Origin: an uncultured Clostridia bacterium
Lineage (GTDB): Bacteria; Bacillota; Clostridia; UBA1381
Direction: 5' to 3'
DNA: 23,446 nucleotides
Assembly (NCBI GenBank): GCA_910579415.1
Contig: CAJTUY010000003.1
Span: 29,468 to 52,913 of the forward strand
Shown: piece after piece, positions 15,359-23,184 of the stretch
Position numbering within the stretch: position 1 is the stretch's first letter
Layout: every line of letters starts with the position of its first letter
Notes under the pieces: model-generated
Told to the model about the DNA's origin: nothing
The model's input: the letters and a program-made list of their open reading frames with translations, nothing else
Databases searched by the model: none
Made by a program: the position numbers and the translations under genes

Positions 15359-16434
15359 AGCTCCTCAGAAGCATTGGGCTTGCCGAGTCGTTTTACGCTT
15401 TCTTTAATCATGTCAAGCCTCCATGTGCAGTTGAATATCATATTAAATGCGTCAAGCATGGAATAATTGTTGTCAACCATAATCGCAGCGCCCTGATTTA
15501 CAAGAAAGCTGAGGTTTCTATCCTCCTGACCGGGTATGGGGTTCATAGTGATTATAGGCAGTTCTTTGGCAAGCGCCTCTGAAGTGGTAAGACCGCCGGG
15601 CTTGGTTATTATAAAGTCAGACGCGTCCATCATAACGTCAATATTATTTACAAATCCGTATGCGTACATAGGATGCCGCCAGACATATTCCTCTATGCCT
15701 GTTTTAAACTTTTTATTCGAGCCGCATACGCACAGAATCTGAAAATTATAATCGCAGCTATCCATTTCCACAAGCGTTTTCTGTATATTTCCGTACCCCA
15801 TTGAACCCATCATGACAAGGACTGTCGGCATGTTTTGCAGACCGAGTATATGACGTGCTTCTGTCTTATCGATTTTGGTTTCAAATTGTTTTCTTATGGG
15901 CATACCGAACGGCAGGAGCTTGTCCGCCGGAATACCTTTTTTCTGCATTTCAAATGAGAGCATTTCGTTGGGGATTACATAATAGTCAAGGAAGGTACTT
16001 TCCCAGAACGGGTGAACGGTAAAATCGGTAACCACACCGATTGTCGGACATTTAATTGCACCGCAGTCGCTGAGTATACTCATACATACACCTGCATAGC
16101 TGTGAGTTCCTATCATTAAGTCAGGCTTAAATTCCCGTATAAAACGTTCAAGACGTTTTGAAACAAAGCGCGACAAAAGTGACATCAGCGAATGACGGTC
16201 ATACGGCTCCTCCTTCTGTGTAAGCTTTCCGTAAGCTTTTCCGTAAGTCTTCGGCAGATATTTCGTTGAAATAAGATAGCCGTCCTGTATAGACTCGCCT
16301 AAACGGTGATTCAGATAGTCAAATATATCAAGCATTTTACATTCATGCCCGTTGTTCTCATAACATTCCATTATTGCCTTTGCGGTGGAATGATGTCCGT
16401 AGCCCGCCTTTACAGACAGTAATAATACCCTCAC
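15310..16434 (-). CDS. MGDG-synthase/GT28-like glycosyltransferase
   Basis: A 374-residue enzyme of the monogalactosyldiacylglycerol-synthase type (the UgtP/processive diacylglycerol glucosyltransferase group), expected to move a sugar from a UDP-sugar to diacylglycerol at the inner membrane face. The N-terminal MGDG-synthase domain starts with MRVLLLSVKAGYGHHSTAKAI, the glycine-histidine loop of the family, and continues through DLMIGTHSYA. The C-terminal GT domain shows VLVMMGSMGYGN and the nucleotide-sugar binding segment KPGGLTTSEALAKELPIITMNP followed by PGQEDRN. No signal peptide is visible. The start is a GTG with AGAGGGGG upstream. The acceptor could be another lipid. It is monocistronic, with a convergent 49-base overlap with the RluA-family gene at its 3' end. 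Confidence 0.9.
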   Translation of the reverse strand: MRVLLLSVKAGYGHHSTAKAIMECYENNGHECKMLDIFDYLNHRLGESIQDGYLISTKYLPKTYGKAYGKLTQKEEPYDRHSLMSLLSRFVSKRLERFIREFKPDLMIGTHSYAGVCMSILSDCGAIKCPTIGVVTDFTVHPFWESTFLDYYVIPNEMLSFEMQKKGIPADKLLPFGMPIRKQFETKIDKTEARHILGLQNMPTVLVMMGSMGYGNIQKTLVEMDSCDYNFQILCVCGSNKKFKTGIEEYVWRHPMYAYGFVNNIDVMMDASDFIITKPGGLTTSEALAKELPIITMNPIPGQEDRNLSFLVNQGAAIMVDNNYSMLDAFNMIFNCTWRLDMIKESVKRLGKPNASEELYSFSSSKLWKNLALI

Positions 16435-16474
16435 TTTAAACCCCCTCTGTTTCCCAAAAAAATTTCTCTATTAC

Positions 16475-16503
16475 ATTTTATCATATTATGAGAAAAAATT
16501 CAA
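16475..16503 (-). promoter_or_regulatory. Predicted SigA promoter of the glycosyltransferase gene
   Basis: On the minus strand TTGAAT (complement of 16498-16503) and TAAAAT (complement of 16475-16480) are 17 bases apart, about 40 bases ahead of the GTG start. Confidence 0.65.
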
Positions 16504-16551
16504 CCTGCTTAATTTATGTAAAGGTTCTTTTATAAAAAATGACGGTATTTA

Positions 16552-16580
16552 TTGCATGATACATAAAACTGTGTTAATAT
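16552..16580 (+). promoter_or_regulatory. Predicted SigA promoter of the arabinofuranosidase gene
   Basis: TTGCAT (16552-16557) and TAATAT (16575-16580) are 17 bases apart and 34 bases ahead of the ATG at 16614. It is back to back with the glycosyltransferase promoter, about 49 bases away. No clear sugar-regulator operator was seen. Confidence 0.6.
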
Positions 16581-16613
16581 TGTTTTAGTTATTTGAGAAA
16601 GGAATGTAAGCTG

Positions 16614-18926
16614 ATGAACAAATTAACGGTCACTACAAATAAAACAGCGTCAACAGGCGATTTTTACGGTATATTTTTTGAGGATATAAACCATGCCGCA
16701 GACGGAGGGCTTTACGGTGAGATGATACGAAACCGCGCGTTTGAATTTTCGCCGATGGACAATCCGTCATATCAGGCGCTGACAGCGTGGAAAAAAATTG
16801 AGGAGGGCGGCGCGTCGGTATCGGCTATGGTTTCAGATAAAGCTCCAATGTCAGATAAAAATCCAAATTATCTGGTGCTTGATATAACGGAACCGGGTAA
16901 GAGAGCAGGTATTAAAAATTTTGGATACAACAGCGGCATTGCGGTTAAAAAGGGTGAAAGATATAAGTTTTCATGCTATGCGAAGGCTGAAAAAAACTGT
17001 ACGGTAACAGTATCGGCAGACAGTGCGGAGAATAAGATTATTGCTGAAAAAACTTTTGACATAACCTCGCGGGAATGGACAAAATATGAGCTTACCCTGA
17101 CAGCCTGCGCCGATGATTTTTCAGCGTCGCTTGCAATAACATCGGCGGAAAAGTGTAAGCTGTATTTTGATTTTGTATCCCTTTTTCCCGAAAATACATA
17201 TAAAAGCCGTAAAAATGGTTTAAGACGGGATATTGCCGAGATGCTTGAGGATTTAACTCCGAAATTCATGCGTTTTCCCGGCGGCTGTCTTATCCATGAC
17301 GGTACTCTGAATGCCGGTGACAGAAATTCCATGTACCGATGGAAAAATACAATCGGGGATATAACAGAGCGCGCGTCACGCAGGAATAACTGGCAGTATA
17401 ATCAGTCGCTTGGACTGGGTTACTATGAATATTTTCTGTTTTGCGAGGACATTGGTGCAAAGCCGCTTCCCGTACTTCCGGCAGGCTACAATCCGCATAT
17501 GGAGCAGTCTGCGCCGCTTGACGAAATGGGAGAGTGGATAGACGACGCGCTTGATTTAATTGAATTTGCCAACGGCAGAGCCGATACAAAATGGGGTAAA
17601 ATACGCGCGGATTTGGGGCATAGCGAGCCTTTCGGACTGGAATACATCGCAATCGGAAATGAGGAGGTAGGCAAAGGCTTCTGGGAACGTTATGACCTTT
17701 TCCACAAGGCGATAAAAGAAAAATATCCCGAAATTAAAATTATAAATTCCGCAGGTCCTTTTCCTGCCGGCGGTGAATATGAACGCGGCTGGGCAAATGC
17801 GCGCAGAAACAAATCCGATTTTGTTGACGAGCATTACTATACTTCACCTGAGTGGATGCTTGCAAATTATGACCGTTACGACAGCTTTAAGGAAAATGAC
17901 CCAAAGGTTTTTCTCGGCGAATACGCCAGTTGGGGAAATACTTATTATAATGCGCTTGTTGAAGCCGCATATATGACAGGTCTCGAAAATAACGTGGGTG
18001 TGGTAGGACTTGTCTGCTACGCGCCGCTTCTGGCAAATGCAGACTATGTAAACTGGAAGCCTGATATGATTTGGTTTGATAATCACCGTGTTTACGGAAG
18101 CGCAAATTATTATGTGCAGAAAATGTTTATGAATAATATAGGAAGCCGCCTGCTTGAAGTAAACGCAGAGGGGTTTGACAAAACAGTAACGCTTGGTAAG
18201 CCGTACCTTTCGGGCGGAATTGAAATTGAAGCCGACCGCTGCTCTGCTGAATTTTATGATATTTCAGTCACTGACGAAAACGGCACGCGTAAAATCGACA
18301 GCTTTTCGCTTTCGGGCGGTGCAAAATCAATCGGCGAGGTCAATTCGCAAAATTATAAAGTGGAATTTACGGTAAAACGTACTTCGGGTGATAAGGGCTT
18401 CAGACTGTTTTTTGCAAAGCAGGATGAAAAGAATTTTATTCAGTGGTTTATAGGTGGCTGGCAAAATCAGGATACAGAGATAAATGCACAGGTTTCGGGA
18501 CGCGGTTCATGTCTTGACCACAACATATTTTCCGTTATGACAGGACGTGAATACAGGATGTGCCTTGAAGTAAGCGGACGTGAAATAAAAACTTATATAA
18601 ACGGTGAATTGTCAAATACGGCATATGACGCAATTCCAAAGTTAAAGGAGCTTTATTACACTGCGAGCCGCGATGACAGCAAAACATACATTAAAGCTGT
18701 AAATGTACGCGATGTGCCGGTTAAGGCTGAAATATGCGTCGAAGGCGTGAAAAGTATCAGCGCGGAAATTATATCGCTTTCGGATTGTCCGCTTGATGCC
18801 GAAAACAGTTTTGATGAACCGAAATGTGTTTTCCCGCGTGTAAGCGCGCTTGAAACAGAGAATAATATATTTGAATATATATTTCCGAAATACAGCGTGA
18901 CGGTTTTCGTAATAAAAAATTCATAA
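16614..18926 (+). CDS. GH51 alpha-L-arabinofuranosidase
   Basis: A 770-residue glycoside hydrolase that removes terminal arabinofuranose from arabinan, arabinoxylan or their oligomers. It opens with GDFYGIFFEDINHAADGGLYGEMIRNRAFEF, the GH51 hallmark. A carbohydrate-binding-like beta-sandwich follows (about 70-200), then the barrel (about 210-515) with FMRFPGGCL. The acid/base is E350 in IGNEE and the nucleophile E436 in FLGEY. Residues about 520-675 look like a laminin-G/DUF1080-type beta-sandwich (FTVKRTSGDKGFRLFFA, KNFIQWFIGGW) set between the barrel and the final beta domain. There is no signal peptide, so it should act on imported oligosaccharides in the cytoplasm. The ATG at 16614 has AAAGGA ten bases upstream; an upstream TTG at 16593 is less likely. 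No sugar transporter or regulator is adjacent. Confidence 0.94.
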   Translation: MNKLTVTTNKTASTGDFYGIFFEDINHAADGGLYGEMIRNRAFEFSPMDNPSYQALTAWKKIEEGGASVSAMVSDKAPMSDKNPNYLVLDITEPGKRAGIKNFGYNSGIAVKKGERYKFSCYAKAEKNCTVTVSADSAENKIIAEKTFDITSREWTKYELTLTACADDFSASLAITSAEKCKLYFDFVSLFPENTYKSRKNGLRRDIAEMLEDLTPKFMRFPGGCLIHDGTLNAGDRNSMYRWKNTIGDITERASRRNNWQYNQSLGLGYYEYFLFCEDIGAKPLPVLPAGYNPHMEQSAPLDEMGEWIDDALDLIEFANGRADTKWGKIRADLGHSEPFGLEYIAIGNEEVGKGFWERYDLFHKAIKEKYPEIKIINSAGPFPAGGEYERGWANARRNKSDFVDEHYYTSPEWMLANYDRYDSFKENDPKVFLGEYASWGNTYYNALVEAAYMTGLENNVGVVGLVCYAPLLANADYVNWKPDMIWFDNHRVYGSANYYVQKMFMNNIGSRLLEVNAEGFDKTVTLGKPYLSGGIEIEADRCSAEFYDISVTDENGTRKIDSFSLSGGAKSIGEVNSQNYKVEFTVKRTSGDKGFRLFFAKQDEKNFIQWFIGGWQNQDTEINAQVSGRGSCLDHNIFSVMTGREYRMCLEVSGREIKTYINGELSNTAYDAIPKLKELYYTASRDDSKTYIKAVNVRDVPVKAEICVEGVKSISAEIISLSDCPLDAENSFDEPKCVFPRVSALETENNIFEYIFPKYSVTVFVIKNS

Positions 18927-18934
18927 AAAATATA

Positions 18935-18963
18935 TTGCATTTTTTTCAATAAAGTGGTATATT
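18935..18963 (+). promoter_or_regulatory. Predicted SigA promoter of the repeat-protein pair
   Basis: TTGCAT (18935-18940) and TATATT (18958-18963) are 17 bases apart, only eight bases after the arabinofuranosidase stop. There is no terminator hairpin between them, so some read-through from the upstream gene is possible. Confidence 0.55.
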
Positions 18964-19007
18964 GTATAGGTATAGTTGAATAACCAATGAAAGGGGAAAT
19001 AATTTTT

Positions 19008-19580
19008 ATGAACGAACAGAAAAAGACAACAAAGTCAGATAAGCTTTTAAATCTTATAATGTGTGTGGTTGTCGCAGTAATTCTTGTAATAGGAGTATAC
19101 GCAACTTACGGCAAGCTTTCAACCAATATTAAAGATAAGGCTGTAAAGGAAGGCAGAGCGCCTGCTACGGTTGATTATCTTGCAAGACAGGCTGATTTGG
19201 ATATTCCCGATTATCTTGCTCAGTACGGTTTGGAGCTTAACGATACGATTAAGCCGGATACGGCCGAAAGTGATATGATGGATAATATGACACTGGAAAA
19301 CTATCTGAAGTATAACGGCGGCGAGCAGACGGCAGACGAAGTGCTTGAAGGAACAAAGCTTACCGACAAAGCTACAAAGGACACGCTTTGGAAAGATTTT
19401 CTTCCTATGGCGCCCGCAGCTTCTATCGTAGGCGATGAAGCAACCTTTAATCAGCTTAAGGAGCAGTATGGTTTTGACAATGATGATATAACATGGGGTG
19501 AATTAGAGGAGTTAATGAAGTCTAAGCAAGAGGAGCAGCAGGGAGATGCCGCGCAGGCTACCGAAGCGCCTCAAGAATAA
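19008..19580 (+). CDS. Unrecognised single-pass membrane protein with three helical repeats
   Basis: A 190-residue protein I do not recognise. A lysine-rich N-terminus (residues 1-12) precedes one membrane segment (about 13-35), predicting N-in/C-out topology. The extracytoplasmic part has three degenerate repeats of about 35-40 residues (54-88, 95-130, 134-170). Each has a T-hydrophobic start, a helical segment, a YGL/YGF-like turn, acidic residues and a DT(L)W or TWGEL end (for example LKEQYGFDNDDITWGELEEL). The tail is Gln/Glu/Ala-rich. I chose the ATG at 19008, behind AAAGGGG with an 11-base gap, over the ATG at 18987, which has no ribosome binding site. The next gene, 26 bases away, codes for a protein with the same repeat plan. 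The function is unknown; a binding or scaffold role outside the membrane is inference. Confidence 0.8.
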   Translation: MNEQKKTTKSDKLLNLIMCVVVAVILVIGVYATYGKLSTNIKDKAVKEGRAPATVDYLARQADLDIPDYLAQYGLELNDTIKPDTAESDMMDNMTLENYLKYNGGEQTADEVLEGTKLTDKATKDTLWKDFLPMAPAASIVGDEATFNQLKEQYGFDNDDITWGELEELMKSKQEEQQGDAAQATEAPQE

Positions 19581-19606
19581 TTATGTAAGTAAGGAGATTT
19601 TTAAAA

Positions 19607-20614
19607 GTGAACGAAGAAAAGAATTTTAACGAAGAAAATGAAGAAACAGAAGCAATCGTAAACGAAACTCCGGAAGAGGAAGTATCTGACGGAGCTGTTA
19701 AGGCTGAGGAAACTCCGGAGGATACGGCGGCAGAGGAAAGCCCCGTTGAAACACTTGCTGAGGAGGCGCCTATTCTGGAGGATACATCTGCTGAAACTAC
19801 TGACACAATTGACGCGGTAGACGCGGCTGTTGAGGAAACAATTATCGAAGCCGTAGCGGCAGACTCGGAAGAAAGCGTTCTTAACGAGCAGACAACAGAG
19901 CAGACTGATGAATTTGGCGTAGTTGAAAATCAGGTTGCAGCTGAAAATGTGGCTGTTACAAAGAAAAAGAATGTAGGCGCAATTGTCGCTGTTGCTGCTG
20001 TTATTGTAGTTGTTGCCGCAATTATTGTTGCGCTTATTACACTTTCACCTATGCTGTTTAATAAGTATAACAGACAGGGTTATGTTAATATCAGCGGTCA
20101 GACGGTAGGCGAGGTTGCCGAGCAGTCAGGTATGGAGCTTGAGGATTTCTTAGATGAATTCGGACTTCCTGAGGATATGCCGGCAAATACTACTGAGGCT
20201 GCGGCATATAACAGTATTCCGTTCTCAAAGATGGCTCAGACATATGGCAGAAGCACTGATGAATTCAGAGAAATGTTAAAGCTGCCGGAAGATGTTAAGG
20301 ATGACACTCCGTGGGGCGAGGCTATTAACAAAGCTACACTCGGCGCATATGTAGGCGAGGATTACATTGAAGAATTTAAGGAGTACTACGGTTTAGGCGA
20401 GGAAGTAACTGCCGACACTCTTTGGGGTGAAGTAAGACAGCAGGTTGAAGAAAAGCAGAAGCAGGAAAGAATAGAGAGTGAAAAACAGGCTAAGCAGGCG
20501 GAGAAAGACGCTGATAAGTCAAAAGATGATAACGACGGCGAAAACAATAGTGACAGCGCTGCTCAGGAGCCTGCCGCAGAGGCTTCTCCCGAAACAACAG
20601 CCGCTGCTGAATAA
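19607..20614 (+). CDS. Unrecognised acidic single-pass membrane protein with three helical repeats
   Basis: A 335-residue paralogue-like partner of the previous protein. Residues 1-117 are strongly acidic and low in complexity (only two lysines). KKK (119-121) precedes one membrane segment (about 123-147), predicting the acidic arm in the cytoplasm and the rest outside. Three repeats follow: 166-200 (TVGEVAEQSGMELEDFLDEF then GLPEDMPANTT), 203-239 (FREMLKLPEDVKDDTPWGEA) and 244-277 (YYGLGEEVTADTLWGEV). The tail is Lys/Glu then Ala/Glu-rich. The start is GTG behind AAGGAG with a ten-base gap. I recall similar T-x-x-x-A...GLPED...DTPWGE units in uncharacterised clostridial proteins but no named function. 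A strong terminator follows, so the pair is a complete two-gene unit. Confidence 0.82.
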   Translation: MNEEKNFNEENEETEAIVNETPEEEVSDGAVKAEETPEDTAAEESPVETLAEEAPILEDTSAETTDTIDAVDAAVEETIIEAVAADSEESVLNEQTTEQTDEFGVVENQVAAENVAVTKKKNVGAIVAVAAVIVVVAAIIVALITLSPMLFNKYNRQGYVNISGQTVGEVAEQSGMELEDFLDEFGLPEDMPANTTEAAAYNSIPFSKMAQTYGRSTDEFREMLKLPEDVKDDTPWGEAINKATLGAYVGEDYIEEFKEYYGLGEEVTADTLWGEVRQQVEEKQKQERIESEKQAKQAEKDADKSKDDNDGENNSDSAAQEPAAEASPETTAAAE

Positions 20615-20619
20615 TAATT

Positions 20620-20647
20620 AACGGACTGTATGCGCAGTCCGTTTTTT
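20620..20647 (+). terminator. Intrinsic terminator of the repeat-protein pair
   Basis: A nine-base-pair stem AACGGACTG/CAGTCCGTT (20620-20628 with 20635-20643) has a six-base loop and continues into a T run ending at 20647. Confidence 0.93.
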
Positions 20648-20661
20648 CTTGCAAATGCCTA

Positions 20662-20690
20662 TTGAAAAAAATGTGTATTTGTGCTAAAAT
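20662..20690 (+). promoter_or_regulatory. Predicted SigA promoter of the threonine dehydratase gene
   Basis: TTGAAA (20662-20667) and TAAAAT (20685-20690) are 17 bases apart. The start would be near 20697, giving a short leader without a T-box or other visible riboswitch. Confidence 0.7.
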
Positions 20691-20722
20691 TATAAGATAA
20701 GGATACATATGAAAGGATATGC

Positions 20723-21937
20723 GTGACAATGGATTTGGAATTAAAGGAAATAGAGCTTGCGGCAAAAAGATTAGAGCCGACAATTCACAGAACAAAAATT
20801 GAGTCGTCAAAAACTTTTTCGACAATGACAGGCGGAGAAATTTATCTGAAGTTTGAAAATCAGCAAAAGACAGGCTCGTTTAAAATACGCGGCGCATCAA
20901 ATAAGATTGCAGCGCTTGCCGAACGCGGTGAAATCACTTCGGCAGTCGCTTCTTCGGCAGGTAATCACGCTCAGGGTGTTGCTTATGCATCACATGTTCA
21001 CGGAATACCTGCCACAATCGTAATGCCGAAATCAACTCCGATAGCGAAAGTAAGCGCAACTCAGGGTTACGGCGCAAAGGTTGTGCTGTATGGTGACTGC
21101 TATGATGATGCGTATAACAAGGCTGTCGAAATACAGGAAAAAGAAGGCGCAACTTTTTTACACCCGTTCGATGATTTTGAAGTTATGGCGGGACAGGGAA
21201 CAATAGGCATAGAAATTTTAGAGGATTTACCGACCGTCGATATGGTAATCGTCCCTGCCGGCGGCGGCGGACTCTTATCCGGCGTTGCGGCATGCATTAA
21301 GCAGATAAATCCGCGTGTTCAGATTGTAGGCGTACAGGCAGAGGGCGCGCCTGCAATTAAGCAGTCGTTTAAAAAAGATAAATCGGTTACGTCTGACAGC
21401 GTAACGACTATTGCGGACGGTATCGCAGTAAAGACACCCGGCGAAAATACAATGAAAATGATAAACAAGTATGCAGACGATATTGTAACCGTTTCAGATG
21501 CGGAAATATCTGAGGCTATACTGCTTTTGTTAGAGCGCACCAAGCAGGTGGTTGAGCCTGCCGGCGCAACACCGCTTGCAGCTGTACTTAACGGCAAGGT
21601 GGACGTTAAAGGCAAAAAGGTTGTGTGTGTTCTTTCCGGCGGTAACGTAGATGTTAGTTTTATACAGAGAATTATTGATTTGGGTCTTGTCACAAGAGAA
21701 AGAAAGCTTAAATTCAAGACCAAGCTTCTTGATATACCGGGAAGTCTGGAGCATCTTTCGCGCGTATTATCTGATGCAAGCGCGAATATAATAATGGTGC
21801 AGTATGACCGATGGAGCGATGACCTTGACCCGAACGAAGCAATTATACATATTGTATGTGAGGTCGGAGGTACGGAGCATGGCGAAAAAACAGTTAAATC
21901 GCTTGAAGCGAACGGCTATGAGGTAATAAAGGAATAA
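20723..21937 (+). CDS. ilvA: Threonine ammonia-lyase (threonine dehydratase), short form with one ACT domain
   Basis: A 404-residue PLP enzyme that deaminates threonine to 2-oxobutanoate, feeding isoleucine synthesis or threonine breakdown. The PLP lysine is K54 in KTGSFKIRGASNK; SSAGNHAQG binds the substrate carboxylate and the PAGGGGLLSG loop binds the PLP phosphate. A single ACT domain fills the last 75 or so residues (LDIPGSLEHLSRVLSDASANI). The length and single ACT domain match the roughly 400-residue form common in Firmicutes (the IlvA/TdcB type in annotation), not the 510-residue two-ACT enterobacterial IlvA. Two starts are possible: the GTG at 20723, with better spacing from AAAGGA, and an ATG at 20729, eleven bases from it. 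No terminator separates it from the HD gene 59 bases downstream. Confidence 0.95.
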   Translation: MTMDLELKEIELAAKRLEPTIHRTKIESSKTFSTMTGGEIYLKFENQQKTGSFKIRGASNKIAALAERGEITSAVASSAGNHAQGVAYASHVHGIPATIVMPKSTPIAKVSATQGYGAKVVLYGDCYDDAYNKAVEIQEKEGATFLHPFDDFEVMAGQGTIGIEILEDLPTVDMVIVPAGGGGLLSGVAACIKQINPRVQIVGVQAEGAPAIKQSFKKDKSVTSDSVTTIADGIAVKTPGENTMKMINKYADDIVTVSDAEISEAILLLLERTKQVVEPAGATPLAAVLNGKVDVKGKKVVCVLSGGNVDVSFIQRIIDLGLVTRERKLKFKTKLLDIPGSLEHLSRVLSDASANIIMVQYDRWSDDLDPNEAIIHIVCEVGGTEHGEKTVKSLEANGYEVIKE

Positions 21938-21996
21938 TTCTGTATCAGCTCTCGTTGTCTGCTGTAAATATATAATGAAAAAGGAACAGAGTAATA

Positions 21997-23184
21997 ATGA
22001 TAAAAAAATCACTCATTTCGCTTATTTATGAAGCCGCGTCAATACAGCGGTGGAACGACCATATACGTCCCTGGACAGGCTTTACAGAGCTTGACAAGCA
22101 GGCGCATAAGATGTTTTATGCGTATGTTCTCGCAAAATGCGAGGGTGAAAGCGTTGATATGATAAAGCTGATTGAGGGCGGAATATTCGAGTTTTTCCAC
22201 AGAATTGTAATGACGGATATTAAACCTCCTATTTATCATAAACTTGTAAAAGAAAAGGGATTTCAGATTGACCGATGGGTACTTTCTGAGCTGCGTGAAC
22301 ATATGGAAGGACTGGGCGGCGGATTTTTTGAGCGTATGGAACGCTATTATTCTGACAAGATTTATGCAGAGCTTGAAAAACGTATTTTGAAGGCGGCGCA
22401 TTACCATGCAAGCAACTGGGAATTTAAAATAATTTATCCTATGAACCCTGAAACCTTCGGAATAGAACAGGTAAAGCGTGAAATGACTGAAGGTCTTGCC
22501 GCATGTGATACATTTGCCGGTTTCAGATATTTTGCGGGCAGTGAATATTTACAGCAATTCTTGTCGCTTATAGGAAAGCTCCGTTATCAGCAGCGCTGGG
22601 CAAAAGCAGTAAGAATGCCTGAAACTTTTGTTATGGGTCATATGCTTGTTGTGGCGATACTGTCGTATTTTATGACGCTTGAACTTGAAAATCCATGCAG
22701 AAAGCGTCTTGCCAATAATTTTTTTGCGGGTTTGTTTCATGATTTGCCTGAAGTTTTAACGCGCGACATCGTTTCGCCCGTTAAAAACAGCGTAAAAGGT
22801 TTGGACAGCATTATAGCCGAGATTGAGGACGAACAGATGAGAGAAGTAATTTATCCGCTTCTTCCCCCATCATGGCACAGTGAGATTGAATATTATACCC
22901 AAAATGAATTTGACTCGAAAATAATTGACGATAATGAAATTGATATGGTTACTTCTGACATTATAAACGAAAAATATAACGACGATAAATTTAACCCGAT
23001 TGATGGTCAGATTATACGCGGCTGTGACCATTTATCGGCATATATAGAAGCGTATATGTCGTTAAGCTATGGAATAAAATCCGAACAGATAACGTCGGGT
23101 TACGAACATCTTTCACAGCGATATAAAAATAAGATAATCGGAGGAATTGATTTCGGAAAGGTATTTGAATACTTTAAGCTATGA
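21997..23184 (+). CDS. HD-domain protein, YfbR-like, with a degenerate N-terminal HD half
   Basis: A 395-residue protein with two HD-type halves. The C-terminal half keeps a full metal set: H215 in VMGHMLV, H248-D249 in FHDLPEVLTRDIVSPVK, and D344 in GCDHLSAYIEAY. The HDxPEVLTRDIxxPVK wording is close to YfbR-type 5'-deoxynucleotidases, so phosphohydrolase activity on a nucleotide is plausible. The N-terminal half shares the plan (RWNDH, H37 in KQAHKM, FFHRIVMTDIKPPIYH) but has H68-R69 in place of HD, so it has probably lost its metal site. AAGGA stands 11 bases before the ATG. Its stop overlaps the recX start as ATGA, implying coupled translation. The true substrate is unknown; a nucleotide link would fit a DNA-repair neighbour, but that is inference. 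Confidence 0.85.
   Translation: MIKKSLISLIYEAASIQRWNDHIRPWTGFTELDKQAHKMFYAYVLAKCEGESVDMIKLIEGGIFEFFHRIVMTDIKPPIYHKLVKEKGFQIDRWVLSELREHMEGLGGGFFERMERYYSDKIYAELEKRILKAAHYHASNWEFKIIYPMNPETFGIEQVKREMTEGLAACDTFAGFRYFAGSEYLQQFLSLIGKLRYQQRWAKAVRMPETFVMGHMLVVAILSYFMTLELENPCRKRLANNFFAGLFHDLPEVLTRDIVSPVKNSVKGLDSIIAEIEDEQMREVIYPLLPPSWHSEIEYYTQNEFDSKIIDDNEIDMVTSDIINEKYNDDKFNPIDGQIIRGCDHLSAYIEAYMSLSYGIKSEQITSGYEHLSQRYKNKIIGGIDFGKVFEYFKL

Noticed and set aside
17290..17652. Antisense frame of 120 codons within the arabinofuranosidase gene
   Set aside because: It lies opposite catalytic-domain coding sequence with intact GH51 motifs and has no start signal or recognisable domain.
18987..19007. Upstream ATG for the first repeat protein
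   Set aside because: There is no Shine-Dalgarno sequence ahead of it; AAAGGGG lies between the two ATGs and serves the second.
19558..19806. Serine-rich antisense frame MSVVSADVSSRIG...
   Set aside because: It is the complement of the Glu/Thr-rich low-complexity arm of the sense gene and has no other support.
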